The position numbers and the translations under genes are program-made. Under the pieces are notes generated by a model. The model saw nothing but the letters and a program-made list of their open reading frames with translations. It made no database searches and was not told the DNA's origin. Shown piece by piece: positions 8,243-15,684 of a stretch of DNA of 34,910 nucleotides (position 1 is its first letter; every line of letters begins with the position of its first letter). This stretch comes from Enterococcus plantarum (GTDB lineage: Bacteria > Bacillota > Bacilli > Lactobacillales > Enterococcaceae): assembly GCF_001730295.1 (NCBI RefSeq), contig NZ_MIKA01000016.1:1-34910 (forward strand). Reading direction: 5' to 3'.

Positions 8243-11200
8243 TTATTCTTCTACTTTCCCTCGTTTTGCAGCACGTTCTGCCCGTCTAGCCGCTCTTCTT
8301 GCTTCGGCTTCTGGATCAACTACTCGTTCTTTTTTGATACGAGGTGCTTTTTCACTCACAGCTTCATCCGTTGTTTTTTCTAATTTTGCTCGAATTTTTT
8401 CTTCTTGACCTGCCATACGAGCATAATTGTAAAATCGATTTTTTGCATCCTCGACTGTTTTCTCAAAAAGTTGACCAGCAAATTCAGGCTGTGTAGATTC
8501 TAATGATGAAAAACGAACTTGTTTACGCATAAATTCTTGCATCGTATCAAAATTTGGCTTTTTATAATCTAAGGTCATTGGATTTTTTCCTGATTCTCTC
8601 AATTCTGGATTATAGCGATACAACGACCAATATCCTGAATGAACAGCTTCTTTGGCTTCTTGTAAGGTTTTACTCATTCCGCCTGCTAAGCCATGTGTGA
8701 TACAAGGTGTATATGCGATAATAATCGATGGTCCCGGGAAGCGTTCTGCTTCTTCTAAGGCTTTGATCGTCTGCATTTGATTCGCACCCGAGGCAATTTG
8801 AGCTACATAAACGTTACCATACGTCATTGCCATCATGCCTAAATCTTTTTTAGACACGTACTTTCCACTAGCAGAGAATTTTGCGATGGCAGAAGCAGGG
8901 GTTGCTTTTGATGTTTGACCACCGGTATTAGAATACACTTCATTGTCTAAAACCAACATATTCACATCTGCTCCACTTGCAAGAACATGGTCGATTCCGC
9001 CATACCCAATGTCATAAGCCCAACCATCTCCACCGATCATCCATTGACTATTTTTCACAAATAAATCATGATCTGCATAAATTGCTTCTAGTAATGGTTG
9101 CCCATTTTTCTCGTCGATCAAAGCAGCTTTCAGTTTTGCGGCACGTTGTTGTGTGCCTTCACCAGTATGCATATGATTGATCCAATCTTCCATTAACAAC
9201 GCTAACTCCGATGAAGCACTCTTCATTGCCTCACTCATCTTCATCGCTAAGTGTTCTCGACGGGTTTGACTGGCTAAAAGCATTCCGTAACCAAATTCAG
9301 CATTATCCTCTAATAATGAGTTAGACCAAGCAGGACCTTGTCCTTCATCATTTGTTGTATACGGAGAAACTGGTGCTGCTCCGCCCCAAATAGAAGAACA
9401 ACCAGTAGCATTGGCAATCATCATCCGATCACCAAACATTTGAGTCAATAATTTCACATAAGGCGTTTCGCCACAACCAGAACAAGCACCTGAAAATTCC
9501 AATAGCGGCTTATTAAATTGTGATCCTAAAACGGTATTTGGTTTGGCTGGATTTTCTTTTTGCTTCAACGTCATGGAGAATGCCCAATTCATTGCTTGCT
9601 CTTTTTGCTCTTCGTATGGTTTCATTACTAGAGCTTTGCCTTTTGCTGGACAAGCATCTACACAAAGACCGCAACCAGTACAATCTTCTACTGAAACTTG
9701 GATTCGGTATTTTAGGCCATCCGCACCGCGCATTTCTCTGACAATATACCCTTCAGGTGCTTCTCCCATTTCTTCATCATCTGCCAAAAATGGACGAATC
9801 GCGGCATGTGGACAAACAAATGCACATTCGTTACACATTGTACAACGATCACTATTCCATTCTGGCACTTCAACAGCAATTCCGCGTTTTTCCACAGCTG
9901 TTGTCCCAAGTGGCATCCGACCGTCTGTCATATCATTTTTGATAAACGCACTCACCGCAAGCTCATTTCCTTCTTGGCGATTGATTGGTTCTACGATTTC
10001 ATGTATATAATCCGTCACATTTTCTTTGCGTACTCTTGGTTTTAATTCAATAGTTTTCCAAGTGGCTGGCACTTTGACCTTATGCAAAAGCGCCACTGTC
10101 CGTTCGATTGCCTGAATATTTTTTTCAACAACGGCCATTGATTTTCTAGAGTAGCTTTTGAAAGCTTCTTCTTTTAAGATCGGTAATACTTCCTCAAACG
10201 GCATGATAGCAGCTAATTTAAAGAAAGCCGTTTCCATTGCCGTATTGATTCGACCGCCTAAGCCAACTTCACTGGCTAGTTTAACAGCATTGATCGTATA
10301 AAAATCAATTTCATTTTCAGCTAAGTAGCGTTTTAGTTTATTTGGTAAAAAGCGTTCTAATTGCTCATCATTCCAGACGGTATTAAGTAAAAAAGTTCCG
10401 CCCTTTTTCAATCCTTTAACTAAATCATACGTATTTAAATACGCAGCAGTATGGCATGCCACAAAATCAGCATGTTCGATCAAATAAGTTGAACGAATCG
10501 GTGTTTCGCCAAAACGTAAATGAGAAACCGTTAGTCCACCAGATTTTTTTGAATCGTAGTAAAAGAATCCTTGCGCATATTTATCCGTATGATCCCCAAT
10601 AATTTTGATGGCCGACTTGTTTGCTCCAACAGTTCCATCTGAGCCAAACCCCCAGAATTTTGCCTGATATGTTTTTGGGTTGGTCAGATCGAGTGCTTCA
10701 CCGCAATCCAATGAGGTGTAGGTCACATCATCTACAATTCCGATCGTAAAACGACTTTTTGCCTCTTTCTTATCTTTTAACAGCTCATCATAAATCGCAA
10801 CGATTTGATTCGGCAACACATCTTTTGAGCCTAATCCGTACCGTCCTCCAATGATCATCGGACGCAAATCAGATTCATACATCGCACTTTGTACATCTAA
10901 AAGTAAAGGCTCACCGCCCGCGCCTGGTTCTTTTGTACGATCCATCACGCCGATTGCTTTCACTGTCTTAGGCATTTTTTCCAAGAAGTTTTCTATCGGG
11001 AAAGGACGATACAAATGAATATTTAAGAAGCCAACTTTTCTACCTTGCTTTGTTAAGTGATCAATTGTTTGTTCGATTGCTTGAGCAGCTGACCCCATAG
11101 AAACGATTACTTCTTCTGCATCTTCAACACCATAATAAGTAACTAAATCGTAGTTTGTCCCTCTCAAGGCATTGATTTCATTCATATAATGTTTCACAAC

Positions 11201-11920
11201 AGTTGGAATCTGTTCATAATAACGATTGATTGTTTCACGTTGTTGGAAATGGATATCTGGATTTTGGTTCGTTCCGCTAACTGAAGGATGATTGGGGTTC
11301 ATACTTCTACTACGAAAATCGCTTAATTTTTTTTGATCTAATAAAGGAGCTAATTCTTCATAGTCCAGTACTTCGATTTTTTGAATTTCATGACTTGTCC
11401 GAAAACCATCAAAAAAGTTTATGAACGGGACACTTGATTCAATGGACGCTAAATGCGCGACGGCTGATAAATCCATGACTTCCTGGACGCTACTTTCACA
11501 TAACATAGCAAATCCTGTCTGACGAGCAGCCATAACATCTCCGTGATCACCGAAAATATTCAACGCATTTGTTGTCACAGCTCGACTTGCTACATGAAAG
11601 ACTGATGGAAGCAACTCTCCAGCAATTTTGTACATGTTCGGTATCATCAATAATAATCCTTGTGAAGCAGTATATGTAGTGGTTAATGCGCCTGTCTTTA
11701 GCGATCCATGGACCACTCCAGCAGCTCCTGCTTCTGATTGCATTTCAACAATTTTAACAGGTTGTCCGAAAATATTTTTCTTTCCCTCAGCCGACCACTG
11801 ATCTACAAGTTCGGCCATCGTTGAGCTTGGTGTAATTGGATAAATAGCGGCTAATTCAGTAAACGCATATGAGATGTATGCAGCAGCTGTATTTCCATCC
11901 ATCGTCTTCATTTTTCGCAT
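8243..11920 (-). CDS. nifJ: Pyruvate:ferredoxin (flavodoxin) oxidoreductase
   Basis: Oxidatively decarboxylates pyruvate to acetyl-CoA and CO2 and passes electrons to ferredoxin or flavodoxin; cytosolic, oxygen-sensitive and used in anaerobic metabolism. All domains of the single-chain enzyme (1225 aa) are present in order. These are the N-terminal pyrimidine-binding domain (YPITPSSTMAELVDQW near residue 25), the CoA-binding and gamma domains, and a double 4Fe-4S ferredoxin domain (cysteine clusters near 690 and 743). The TPP domain has GACSGCGETP near 810 and GGDGWAYDIGYGG near 963. The C-terminus carries an extra charged, Ala/Arg/Lys-rich tail of about 40 residues. The start is fixed by an in-frame stop codon just upstream; the AAGG ribosome binding site is rather far, about 14 bases away. 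It is monocistronic. Its electron acceptor is not encoded in the window. Confidence 0.96.
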   Translation of the reverse strand: MRKMKTMDGNTAAAYISYAFTELAAIYPITPSSTMAELVDQWSAEGKKNIFGQPVKIVEMQSEAGAAGVVHGSLKTGALTTTYTASQGLLLMIPNMYKIAGELLPSVFHVASRAVTTNALNIFGDHGDVMAARQTGFAMLCESSVQEVMDLSAVAHLASIESSVPFINFFDGFRTSHEIQKIEVLDYEELAPLLDQKKLSDFRSRSMNPNHPSVSGTNQNPDIHFQQRETINRYYEQIPTVVKHYMNEINALRGTNYDLVTYYGVEDAEEVIVSMGSAAQAIEQTIDHLTKQGRKVGFLNIHLYRPFPIENFLEKMPKTVKAIGVMDRTKEPGAGGEPLLLDVQSAMYESDLRPMIIGGRYGLGSKDVLPNQIVAIYDELLKDKKEAKSRFTIGIVDDVTYTSLDCGEALDLTNPKTYQAKFWGFGSDGTVGANKSAIKIIGDHTDKYAQGFFYYDSKKSGGLTVSHLRFGETPIRSTYLIEHADFVACHTAAYLNTYDLVKGLKKGGTFLLNTVWNDEQLERFLPNKLKRYLAENEIDFYTINAVKLASEVGLGGRINTAMETAFFKLAAIMPFEEVLPILKEEAFKSYSRKSMAVVEKNIQAIERTVALLHKVKVPATWKTIELKPRVRKENVTDYIHEIVEPINRQEGNELAVSAFIKNDMTDGRMPLGTTAVEKRGIAVEVPEWNSDRCTMCNECAFVCPHAAIRPFLADDEEMGEAPEGYIVREMRGADGLKYRIQVSVEDCTGCGLCVDACPAKGKALVMKPYEEQKEQAMNWAFSMTLKQKENPAKPNTVLGSQFNKPLLEFSGACSGCGETPYVKLLTQMFGDRMMIANATGCSSIWGGAAPVSPYTTNDEGQGPAWSNSLLEDNAEFGYGMLLASQTRREHLAMKMSEAMKSASSELALLMEDWINHMHTGEGTQQRAAKLKAALIDEKNGQPLLEAIYADHDLFVKNSQWMIGGDGWAYDIGYGGIDHVLASGADVNMLVLDNEVYSNTGGQTSKATPASAIAKFSASGKYVSKKDLGMMAMTYGNVYVAQIASGANQMQTIKALEEAERFPGPSIIIAYTPCITHGLAGGMSKTLQEAKEAVHSGYWSLYRYNPELRESGKNPMTLDYKKPNFDTMQEFMRKQVRFSSLESTQPEFAGQLFEKTVEDAKNRFYNYARMAGQEEKIRAKLEKTTDEAVSEKAPRIKKERVVDPEAEARRAARRAERAAKRGKVEE

Positions 11921-11977
11921 TATCTAGTCATCATCCTTCTATCTAAAAGTAGAATAGTTGCACGCATATTCTTCTCT

Positions 11978-11983
11978 ATTATA
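11978..11983 (-). promoter_or_regulatory. -10 element of the nifJ promoter
   Basis: A perfect TATAAT on the minus strand lies 58 bases upstream of the nifJ ATG. No good -35 hexamer is found at 16-18 bases (TTTTAA is the best at 17), which fits a promoter that is weak without help or is tightly regulated. Confidence 0.6.
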
Positions 11984-12009
11984 ACGGAAGCCTCCCTATT
12001 TTAAAACAG

Positions 12010-12030
12010 TTTGTGAAAATATTTCACAAA
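12010..12030. promoter_or_regulatory. Rex/CRP-like palindromic operator upstream of nifJ
   Basis: A perfect inverted repeat with 9-base arms (TTTGTGAAA and TTTCACAAA) around a 3-base centre. It is centred about 49 bases upstream of the predicted nifJ start of transcription. The TGTGA...TCACA core is shared by Rex (NADH-sensing) and CRP/FNR-family sites. The core spacing here is 7 bases, one more than the usual 6 of either family, so the cognate regulator is uncertain. Confidence 0.5.
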
Positions 12031-12092
12031 GTTTATTGATTATTTCGCTTTTCCACTTTAGAATATACCGAATTTTTGTGAAAAAGAAACAA

Positions 12093-12118
12093 GTTGGGAC
12101 GGAAATCTCAATTTTCGT
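12093..12118 (+). repeat. GTTGGGAC-type motif with short hairpin
   Basis: On the plus strand GTTGGGACGGAAAT is followed by a 4-base loop and ATTTTCGT, forming an 8-bp stem with one G-U pair. It resembles half of the GTTGGGAC/GTCCCAAC hairpins I associate with enterococcal intergenic regions; the distal arm appears degenerate. Related motifs occur at about 92-104 and 13699-13714. Confidence 0.35.
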
Positions 12119-12136
12119 TACTCTTTATTTTATATT

Positions 12137-13141
12137 TTAATTCTTATTCTTTTTACCTTTGTATTTGAATCTTTTTTCAGATAATCTCCTAATCAATTGA
12201 TAAAATCGATTATCAGTTGGCGAAATCCAATATCGTTTGAGTTGATTCCGCTTTTGCGTGTCGAAATATCTAGGAGGGGTTCCATCTAATTTATCGTGTG
12301 TATGAAAGGGATCAAATCTGGGGCGCTCGCCATAGTTGAAAGATTCTCCGTTTGCGATTGCACATTCTAAATAGTCTTTTTCTTCGCTTTCTGCTTTCCA
12401 TTGACTTAATAACTGACCTTGTTCATCTAAAATAAATTCACTATGATAATCACCAGATAGCATTTTTCGATAGAAACCTCGTTTTCTGATTTTTTTTACT
12501 AATCCTTTATTTGTAAGAGTTCTACTTCGTTTTTGAAGATCAACCGTCGATATCTCTACATCTAAATGAGCGCGATTATGATACTGAGGATCAGCATAAA
12601 ACCAATTATTTTTAAGAATCATTTTTATGGCTGCTTCATCATTTTTCAAACTATTTCTTCTTTTATACCTTTCCACATATTCAATAATACATTTATCTAA
12701 TCGGTTTCTAAATTGATGAATTTTTGTTTCGTTTGCGTATTTTTTCTTAAGGATTATTTTGGATAATTTTTTATCTATTTGTGTAATGACCAACCCATTT
12801 GGATACGCACGTTGGACTGCTTTTGAGTAGCTATCGAAAAAAGGAGCTCCTGGAGGCATTTGATCGTAAAATTTATATTCAGAGGATTCAAAGTGTAAAT
12901 CACCTGACTCATTTAGATACCCCCCCAAATGATCGATAACGAGTAAAACCTTTTCTTCATCAGAAAGCTGGCTTTTGTCAAACATTTCAGTATAGATTTC
13001 AGAACCAACTAAAAAAACCATCTGATCAACGTTCAGTTTATTTTCGTTTTTATTCATTATGTATACGCGCAGAGCCGCTTTATCCCACCCATGTTGTTGA
13101 AGTTTTTCAAACATCGTTGGAGTAAAATTCGATTTTTTCAT
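12137..13141 (-). CDS. DUF3114-like protein of unknown function
   Basis: A 334-aa protein with no signal peptide or membrane segment, basic in its C-terminal half. I recognise a set of motifs recalled from DUF3114 proteins of streptococci and enterococci: APFFDSYSKAVQRAY and GLV around residues 97-117, IHQFRNRLD near 141, SEFILDEQGQLLSQW near 235, and ANGESFNYG near 262. No catalytic motif of a known enzyme is apparent. The start follows an AAGGAG ribosome binding site by 7 bases, so expression appears real. It stands alone between a Fur-linked gene and nifJ, with a modest promoter of its own and no strong terminator visible. The function is unknown, and the family assignment rests on memory of motif patterns. 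Confidence 0.65.
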   Translation of the reverse strand: MKKSNFTPTMFEKLQQHGWDKAALRVYIMNKNENKLNVDQMVFLVGSEIYTEMFDKSQLSDEEKVLLVIDHLGGYLNESGDLHFESSEYKFYDQMPPGAPFFDSYSKAVQRAYPNGLVITQIDKKLSKIILKKKYANETKIHQFRNRLDKCIIEYVERYKRRNSLKNDEAAIKMILKNNWFYADPQYHNRAHLDVEISTVDLQKRSRTLTNKGLVKKIRKRGFYRKMLSGDYHSEFILDEQGQLLSQWKAESEEKDYLECAIANGESFNYGERPRFDPFHTHDKLDGTPPRYFDTQKRNQLKRYWISPTDNRFYQLIRRLSEKRFKYKGKKNKN

Positions 13142-13172
13142 TACTGTTCTCCTTAATAGTTGTTTCCCTTCT

Positions 13173-13201
13173 ACTATACCTGCTTTTTTATGAAAGTTAC
13201 A
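13173..13201 (-). promoter_or_regulatory. Possible promoter of the DUF3114-like gene
   Basis: On the minus strand TATAGT (plus 13173-13178) lies 17 bases after a weak TGTAAC (13196-13201). The -10 is reasonable and the -35 poor. Confidence 0.35.
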
Positions 13202-13275
13202 CTTATTTGAACAGACTCGAAGTATAAAAGAAAAGAATCCAAAGCAACTAAATTCACCTTAGACTCTTATATTTT

Positions 13276-13584
13276 TTAAGCAGAAACTTCATAGCTCTTT
13301 CTGATTTTTTCTATGACGATAGACGGTGTAGCTTCTTTATTTTGATGTGCCTCTCGATGCTCTTGTAAATGCTCTGGACGTTTTAACCAGTTTTGGAAAT
13401 CTTTTTTACTCTGCCATTTAGATACCAACATAAACTCACACGTATCTTTATTTTCTGTATACCAACATTCACTTGATATACAACCTGGAAACTCTAACAT
13501 TGAAGCGACATCTTTCCCTGTTTTAGCATCAAATCTTTCTTTTCCTTCTTTTTTTATAATAAATGTAACAGTTTGAACGATCAT
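13276..13584 (-). CDS. Antibiotic-biosynthesis-monooxygenase-fold protein, putative heme/iron-related
   Basis: A small protein (102 aa from the chosen ATG) with the dimeric ferredoxin-like ABM fold pattern. It opens with a beta strand (IVQTVTFIIKKEGKERF), has a central EFPGC...CWYTENKD...EFMLVSKWQSKKDFQNWLKRPEH block, and ends in a helix. This is the size and layout of the IsdG/HmoA-like group, some of which degrade heme. Its position behind a near-perfect Fur box (13611-13625) supports a role in iron or heme handling. The frame could open at a GTG (13593), but that codon abuts the AAAGGAG ribosome binding site, whereas the ATG at 13584 is spaced correctly. The heme-degrading Asn/Trp/His set cannot be assigned with confidence here, so other ABM functions remain possible. 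Confidence 0.75.
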   Translation of the reverse strand: MIVQTVTFIIKKEGKERFDAKTGKDVASMLEFPGCISSECWYTENKDTCEFMLVSKWQSKKDFQNWLKRPEHLQEHREAHQNKEATPSIVIEKIRKSYEVSA

Positions 13585-13610
13585 GATTTCCACTCCTTTT
13601 CAAGTCCAAT

Positions 13611-13625
13611 TGATAACGATTCTCA
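13611..13625 (-). promoter_or_regulatory. Fur box
   Basis: On the minus strand TGAGAATCGTTATCA matches the 7-1-7 Fur consensus (TGATAAT-C-ATTATCA) at 13 of 15 positions. It lies between the -10 element and the ribosome binding site of the small monooxygenase gene, an ideal place for iron-dependent repression. Confidence 0.8.
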
Positions 13626-13631
13626 CTTATA

Positions 13632-13640
13632 AGTATAGCA
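13632..13640 (-). promoter_or_regulatory. Extended -10 promoter of the Fur-linked monooxygenase gene
   Basis: On the minus strand TGC precedes TATACT. The -35 region is poor. The expected start of transcription falls inside the Fur box. Confidence 0.65.
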
Positions 13641-13668
13641 TACTTTGTACTCATTAACTGAACAATAT

Positions 13669-13714
13669 AAAAAAAGGGGCTGAAACATCACTCTACGAGT
13701 CACATCCCAACCTC
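13669..13714 (-). terminator. Terminator of glnR-glnA
   Basis: On the minus strand an 18-position stem with several G-U pairs and two mismatches (arms at plus 13697-13714 and 13676-13693) is followed by a run of Us. It starts 7 bases after the glnA stop. Its left arm begins GAGGTTGGGA, the same kind of motif seen at the window start. Confidence 0.8.
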
Positions 13715-13721
13715 ACGATTC

Positions 13722-15062
13722 TTAGTATAATTCTAAATATTGTTCTCTTTCCCATTCCGAAACAGTTTGACGGAAAGCAGCCCATTCCATACGTTTCGCT
13801 TCAACAAAGTTCACATAAATATGCTCACCTAATGCATTGATCATTACATCATCTTTACGTAATTCTTTAATAGCATTGTGCAGCGTTGAAGGTAAATCAT
13901 GTATTTGTGCTTCTTTTCGTTCTTCTTCGTTCATCACGTAAATGTTACGGTCAACCGCTTGTGGTGGATCGATTTCATTTTTGATTCCATCCAATCCCGC
14001 TTGTAAAAGTGTTGCCATTGTTAAATATGGATTTGCTGATGGATCAACAGAACGTAATTCTAAACGAGTAGATAACCCACGTGATTCCGGAACACGGACT
14101 AACGGCGAACGATTGCGTCCACTCCAAGCAACATATACCGGAGCCTCATATCCTGGTACCAAACGTTTATATGAATTAACAGTTGGATTACAAACCGCTG
14201 TATAAGCGCGAGCATGTTTCAATAATCCACCAAGGAAATGATACGCCGTTTGACTTAATTGCATTAGACCATTTTCATCAAAAAAGACATTTTCTTCGCC
14301 TTTAAATAAAGACATATTGCAGTGCATCCCCGAGCCGTTGATGCCATATAAAGGTTTTGGCATAAAAGTTGCGTGCAAGCCATGTTTTCTAGCAATTGTT
14401 TTAACGACTAATTTAAAGGTTTGGATGTTGTCACAAGCTTCGATAACATCTGCATATTTAAAGTCTATCTCATGTTGACCAGGCGCTACTTCATGATGTG
14501 ACGCCTCAACTTCAAATCCAAGACTTTCTAACTCAAGAACGATATCTCTACGACAATTTTCACCAAGATCGGTTGGCGCAAAATCAAAATAGCCACCTCG
14601 ATCATTTAAATCAGTTGTGATTTTACCATCTTCATCTAATTTGAATAAGAAAAATTCTGGTTCAGGCCCAAGATTGAATGAAGTAAAGCCTAGTGATTCC
14701 ATATCCGCCAAGGCTCGTTTTAAATTGCCACGAGGATCTCCAGCAAACGGTGTACCATCTGGATTATAAATGTCACAAATCAAACGAGCAACTTTCCCGT
14801 GTGTGCTCTCCCATGGAAAAACCATCCATGTCGATACGTCTGGATACAAATACATATCACTTTCTTCAATTCTCACAAAACCTTCAATAGAAGACCCATC
14901 AAACATCATTTTATTGCTTAGTACTTTGTCTAATTGACTCACTGGAACTTCCACATTTTTGATTGTTCCCATAATGTCTGTAAACATTAATCGTAAAAAT
15001 CGAACATTTTCTTCATCGGCTATTCGTTTGATATCTTCTACTGTGTTTTGTTTCTTCTTCAT
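13722..15062 (-). CDS. glnA: Glutamine synthetase, type I (GlnA)
   Basis: Makes glutamine from glutamate, ammonia and ATP; cytosolic dodecamer. The 446-aa length is right for the GSI-alpha type of Firmicutes. Visible motifs include [10 protein letters not shown] (near residue 51), the ATP-site [10 protein letters not shown], the glutamate-binding loop [18 protein letters not shown], and NRSPLVRVP. There is no adenylylation-type insertion, consistent with feedback control through GlnR. The C-terminal tail ([12 protein letters not shown]) is the part that contacts GlnR in Bacillus and its relatives. The ribosome binding site is AAGGAAG. It follows glnR by 43 bases and is transcribed with it from a promoter with a GlnR box, so nitrogen-responsive autorepression is expected. 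Confidence 0.97.
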   Translation of the reverse strand: MKKKQNTVEDIKRIADEENVRFLRLMFTDIMGTIKNVEVPVSQLDKVLSNKMMFDGSSIEGFVRIEESDMYLYPDVSTWMVFPWESTHGKVARLICDIYNPDGTPFAGDPRGNLKRALADMESLGFTSFNLGPEPEFFLFKLDEDGKITTDLNDRGGYFDFAPTDLGENCRRDIVLELESLGFEVEASHHEVAPGQHEIDFKYADVIEACDNIQTFKLVVKTIARKHGLHATFMPKPLYGINGSGMHCNMSLFKGEENVFFDENGLMQLSQTAYHFLGGLLKHARAYTAVCNPTVNSYKRLVPGYEAPVYVAWSGRNRSPLVRVPESRGLSTRLELRSVDPSANPYLTMATLLQAGLDGIKNEIDPPQAVDRNIYVMNEEERKEAQIHDLPSTLHNAIKELRKDDVMINALGEHIYVNFVEAKRMEWAAFRQTVSEWEREQYLELY

Positions 15063-15105
15063 TGTCTTCCTTCACGTCCTTCATTTTTTGTGTAAAACTC
15101 AACTG

Positions 15106-15489
15106 TTACAATTTGGGTACTCTGGATTGGAATGGATTTTGTTGAGTAAGCCCACCTTGAGAAATAAGTTCATCATATAGAATCTTTCGAACATCTTCAT
15201 CTGTCAGCGGTTTATTTGATTCTTGCGCATGCATTTGCTCTTCCAACTTCATTTCATAAACGCGTTTGATACCTGCCATATTTAGACCATCTGACAAATA
15301 ATCTTTGATCTCCAGTAATACATCAATGTCATTCAGTGAATACATACGTCGATTCCCTTCACTTCTTTCAGGATGAATCAAATCTTGCTCTTCATAATAA
15401 CGGATTTGACGTGCTGATAAGTCAGTCAGTTTCATAACTGTACCAATTGGAAAAACTGACATCGATCTTCTCAGTTCCTTCTCTCTCAT
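15106..15489 (-). CDS. glnR: GlnR, MerR-family nitrogen regulator
   Basis: Represses its own operon and other nitrogen genes when feedback-inhibited glutamine synthetase signals nitrogen sufficiency. The protein (127 aa from the ATG at 15489) has the MerR-type winged helix-turn-helix (about residues 10-75), including ARQIRYYEEQDLIHPERSEGNRRMYS, quoted here only as a landmark around residues 24-50. It ends in a short C-terminal tail (LTQQNPFQSRVPKL) like the autoinhibitory tail of GlnR. A GTG two codons upstream (15495) keeps the frame, but it merges with the GAGAGGGGGG ribosome binding site, so the ATG is preferred. A canonical promoter and a perfect GlnR/TnrA box lie upstream. Confidence 0.95.
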   Translation of the reverse strand: MREKELRRSMSVFPIGTVMKLTDLSARQIRYYEEQDLIHPERSEGNRRMYSLNDIDVLLEIKDYLSDGLNMAGIKRVYEMKLEEQMHAQESNKPLTDEDVRKILYDELISQGGLTQQNPFQSRVPKL

Positions 15490-15516
15490 ATCCACCCCCC
15501 TCTCTTAGTTAAATAT

Positions 15517-15545
15517 AGGATATCAATACTTTTTTCCGTTGTCAA
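15517..15545 (-). promoter_or_regulatory. Sigma-A promoter of glnR-glnA
   Basis: On the minus strand a perfect TTGACA (plus 15540-15545), a 17-base spacer and TATCCT (plus 15517-15522), just upstream of the glnR ribosome binding site. Confidence 0.85.
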
Positions 15546-15552
15546 TGATTTA

Positions 15553-15569
15553 TGTTAGGTTTTCTAACA
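15553..15569. promoter_or_regulatory. GlnR/TnrA operator
   Basis: TGTTA, seven bases, TAACA matches the TGTNA-N7-TNACA consensus exactly. It lies 7 bases upstream of the -35 hexamer of glnR, as in other glnRA operons. Confidence 0.9.
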
Positions 15570-15630
15570 TAAAAATAAAAAATAGCGCAAAATACAGCTA
15601 TAACAAGGAAATTTCAGTTAATTCGTACGA

Positions 15631-15670
15631 AAATGAAAAAAGGCATCGTGAACAATACCTTTTTTCATTT
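15631..15670 (-). terminator. Terminator of the DUF6056-like gene (bidirectional shape)
   Basis: A 16-bp stem with one wobble pair (arms 15631-15646 and 15655-15670) has an 8-base loop. Six T/A residues lie inside each arm and a further short T-tract is downstream on the minus strand. It separates this gene from the glnR promoter. Confidence 0.75.
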
Positions 15671-15684
15671 ACTTCTATTTCTAT

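Noticed and set aside
9543-10010. 155-codon open frame on the plus strand inside nifJ
   Set aside because: It is antisense to the conserved ferredoxin domain of nifJ, has no ribosome binding site and encodes nothing recognisable.
12010-12030. Canonical Rex box
   Set aside because: The arms fit but the core is one base too long, so it is reported only as a Rex/CRP-like palindrome.
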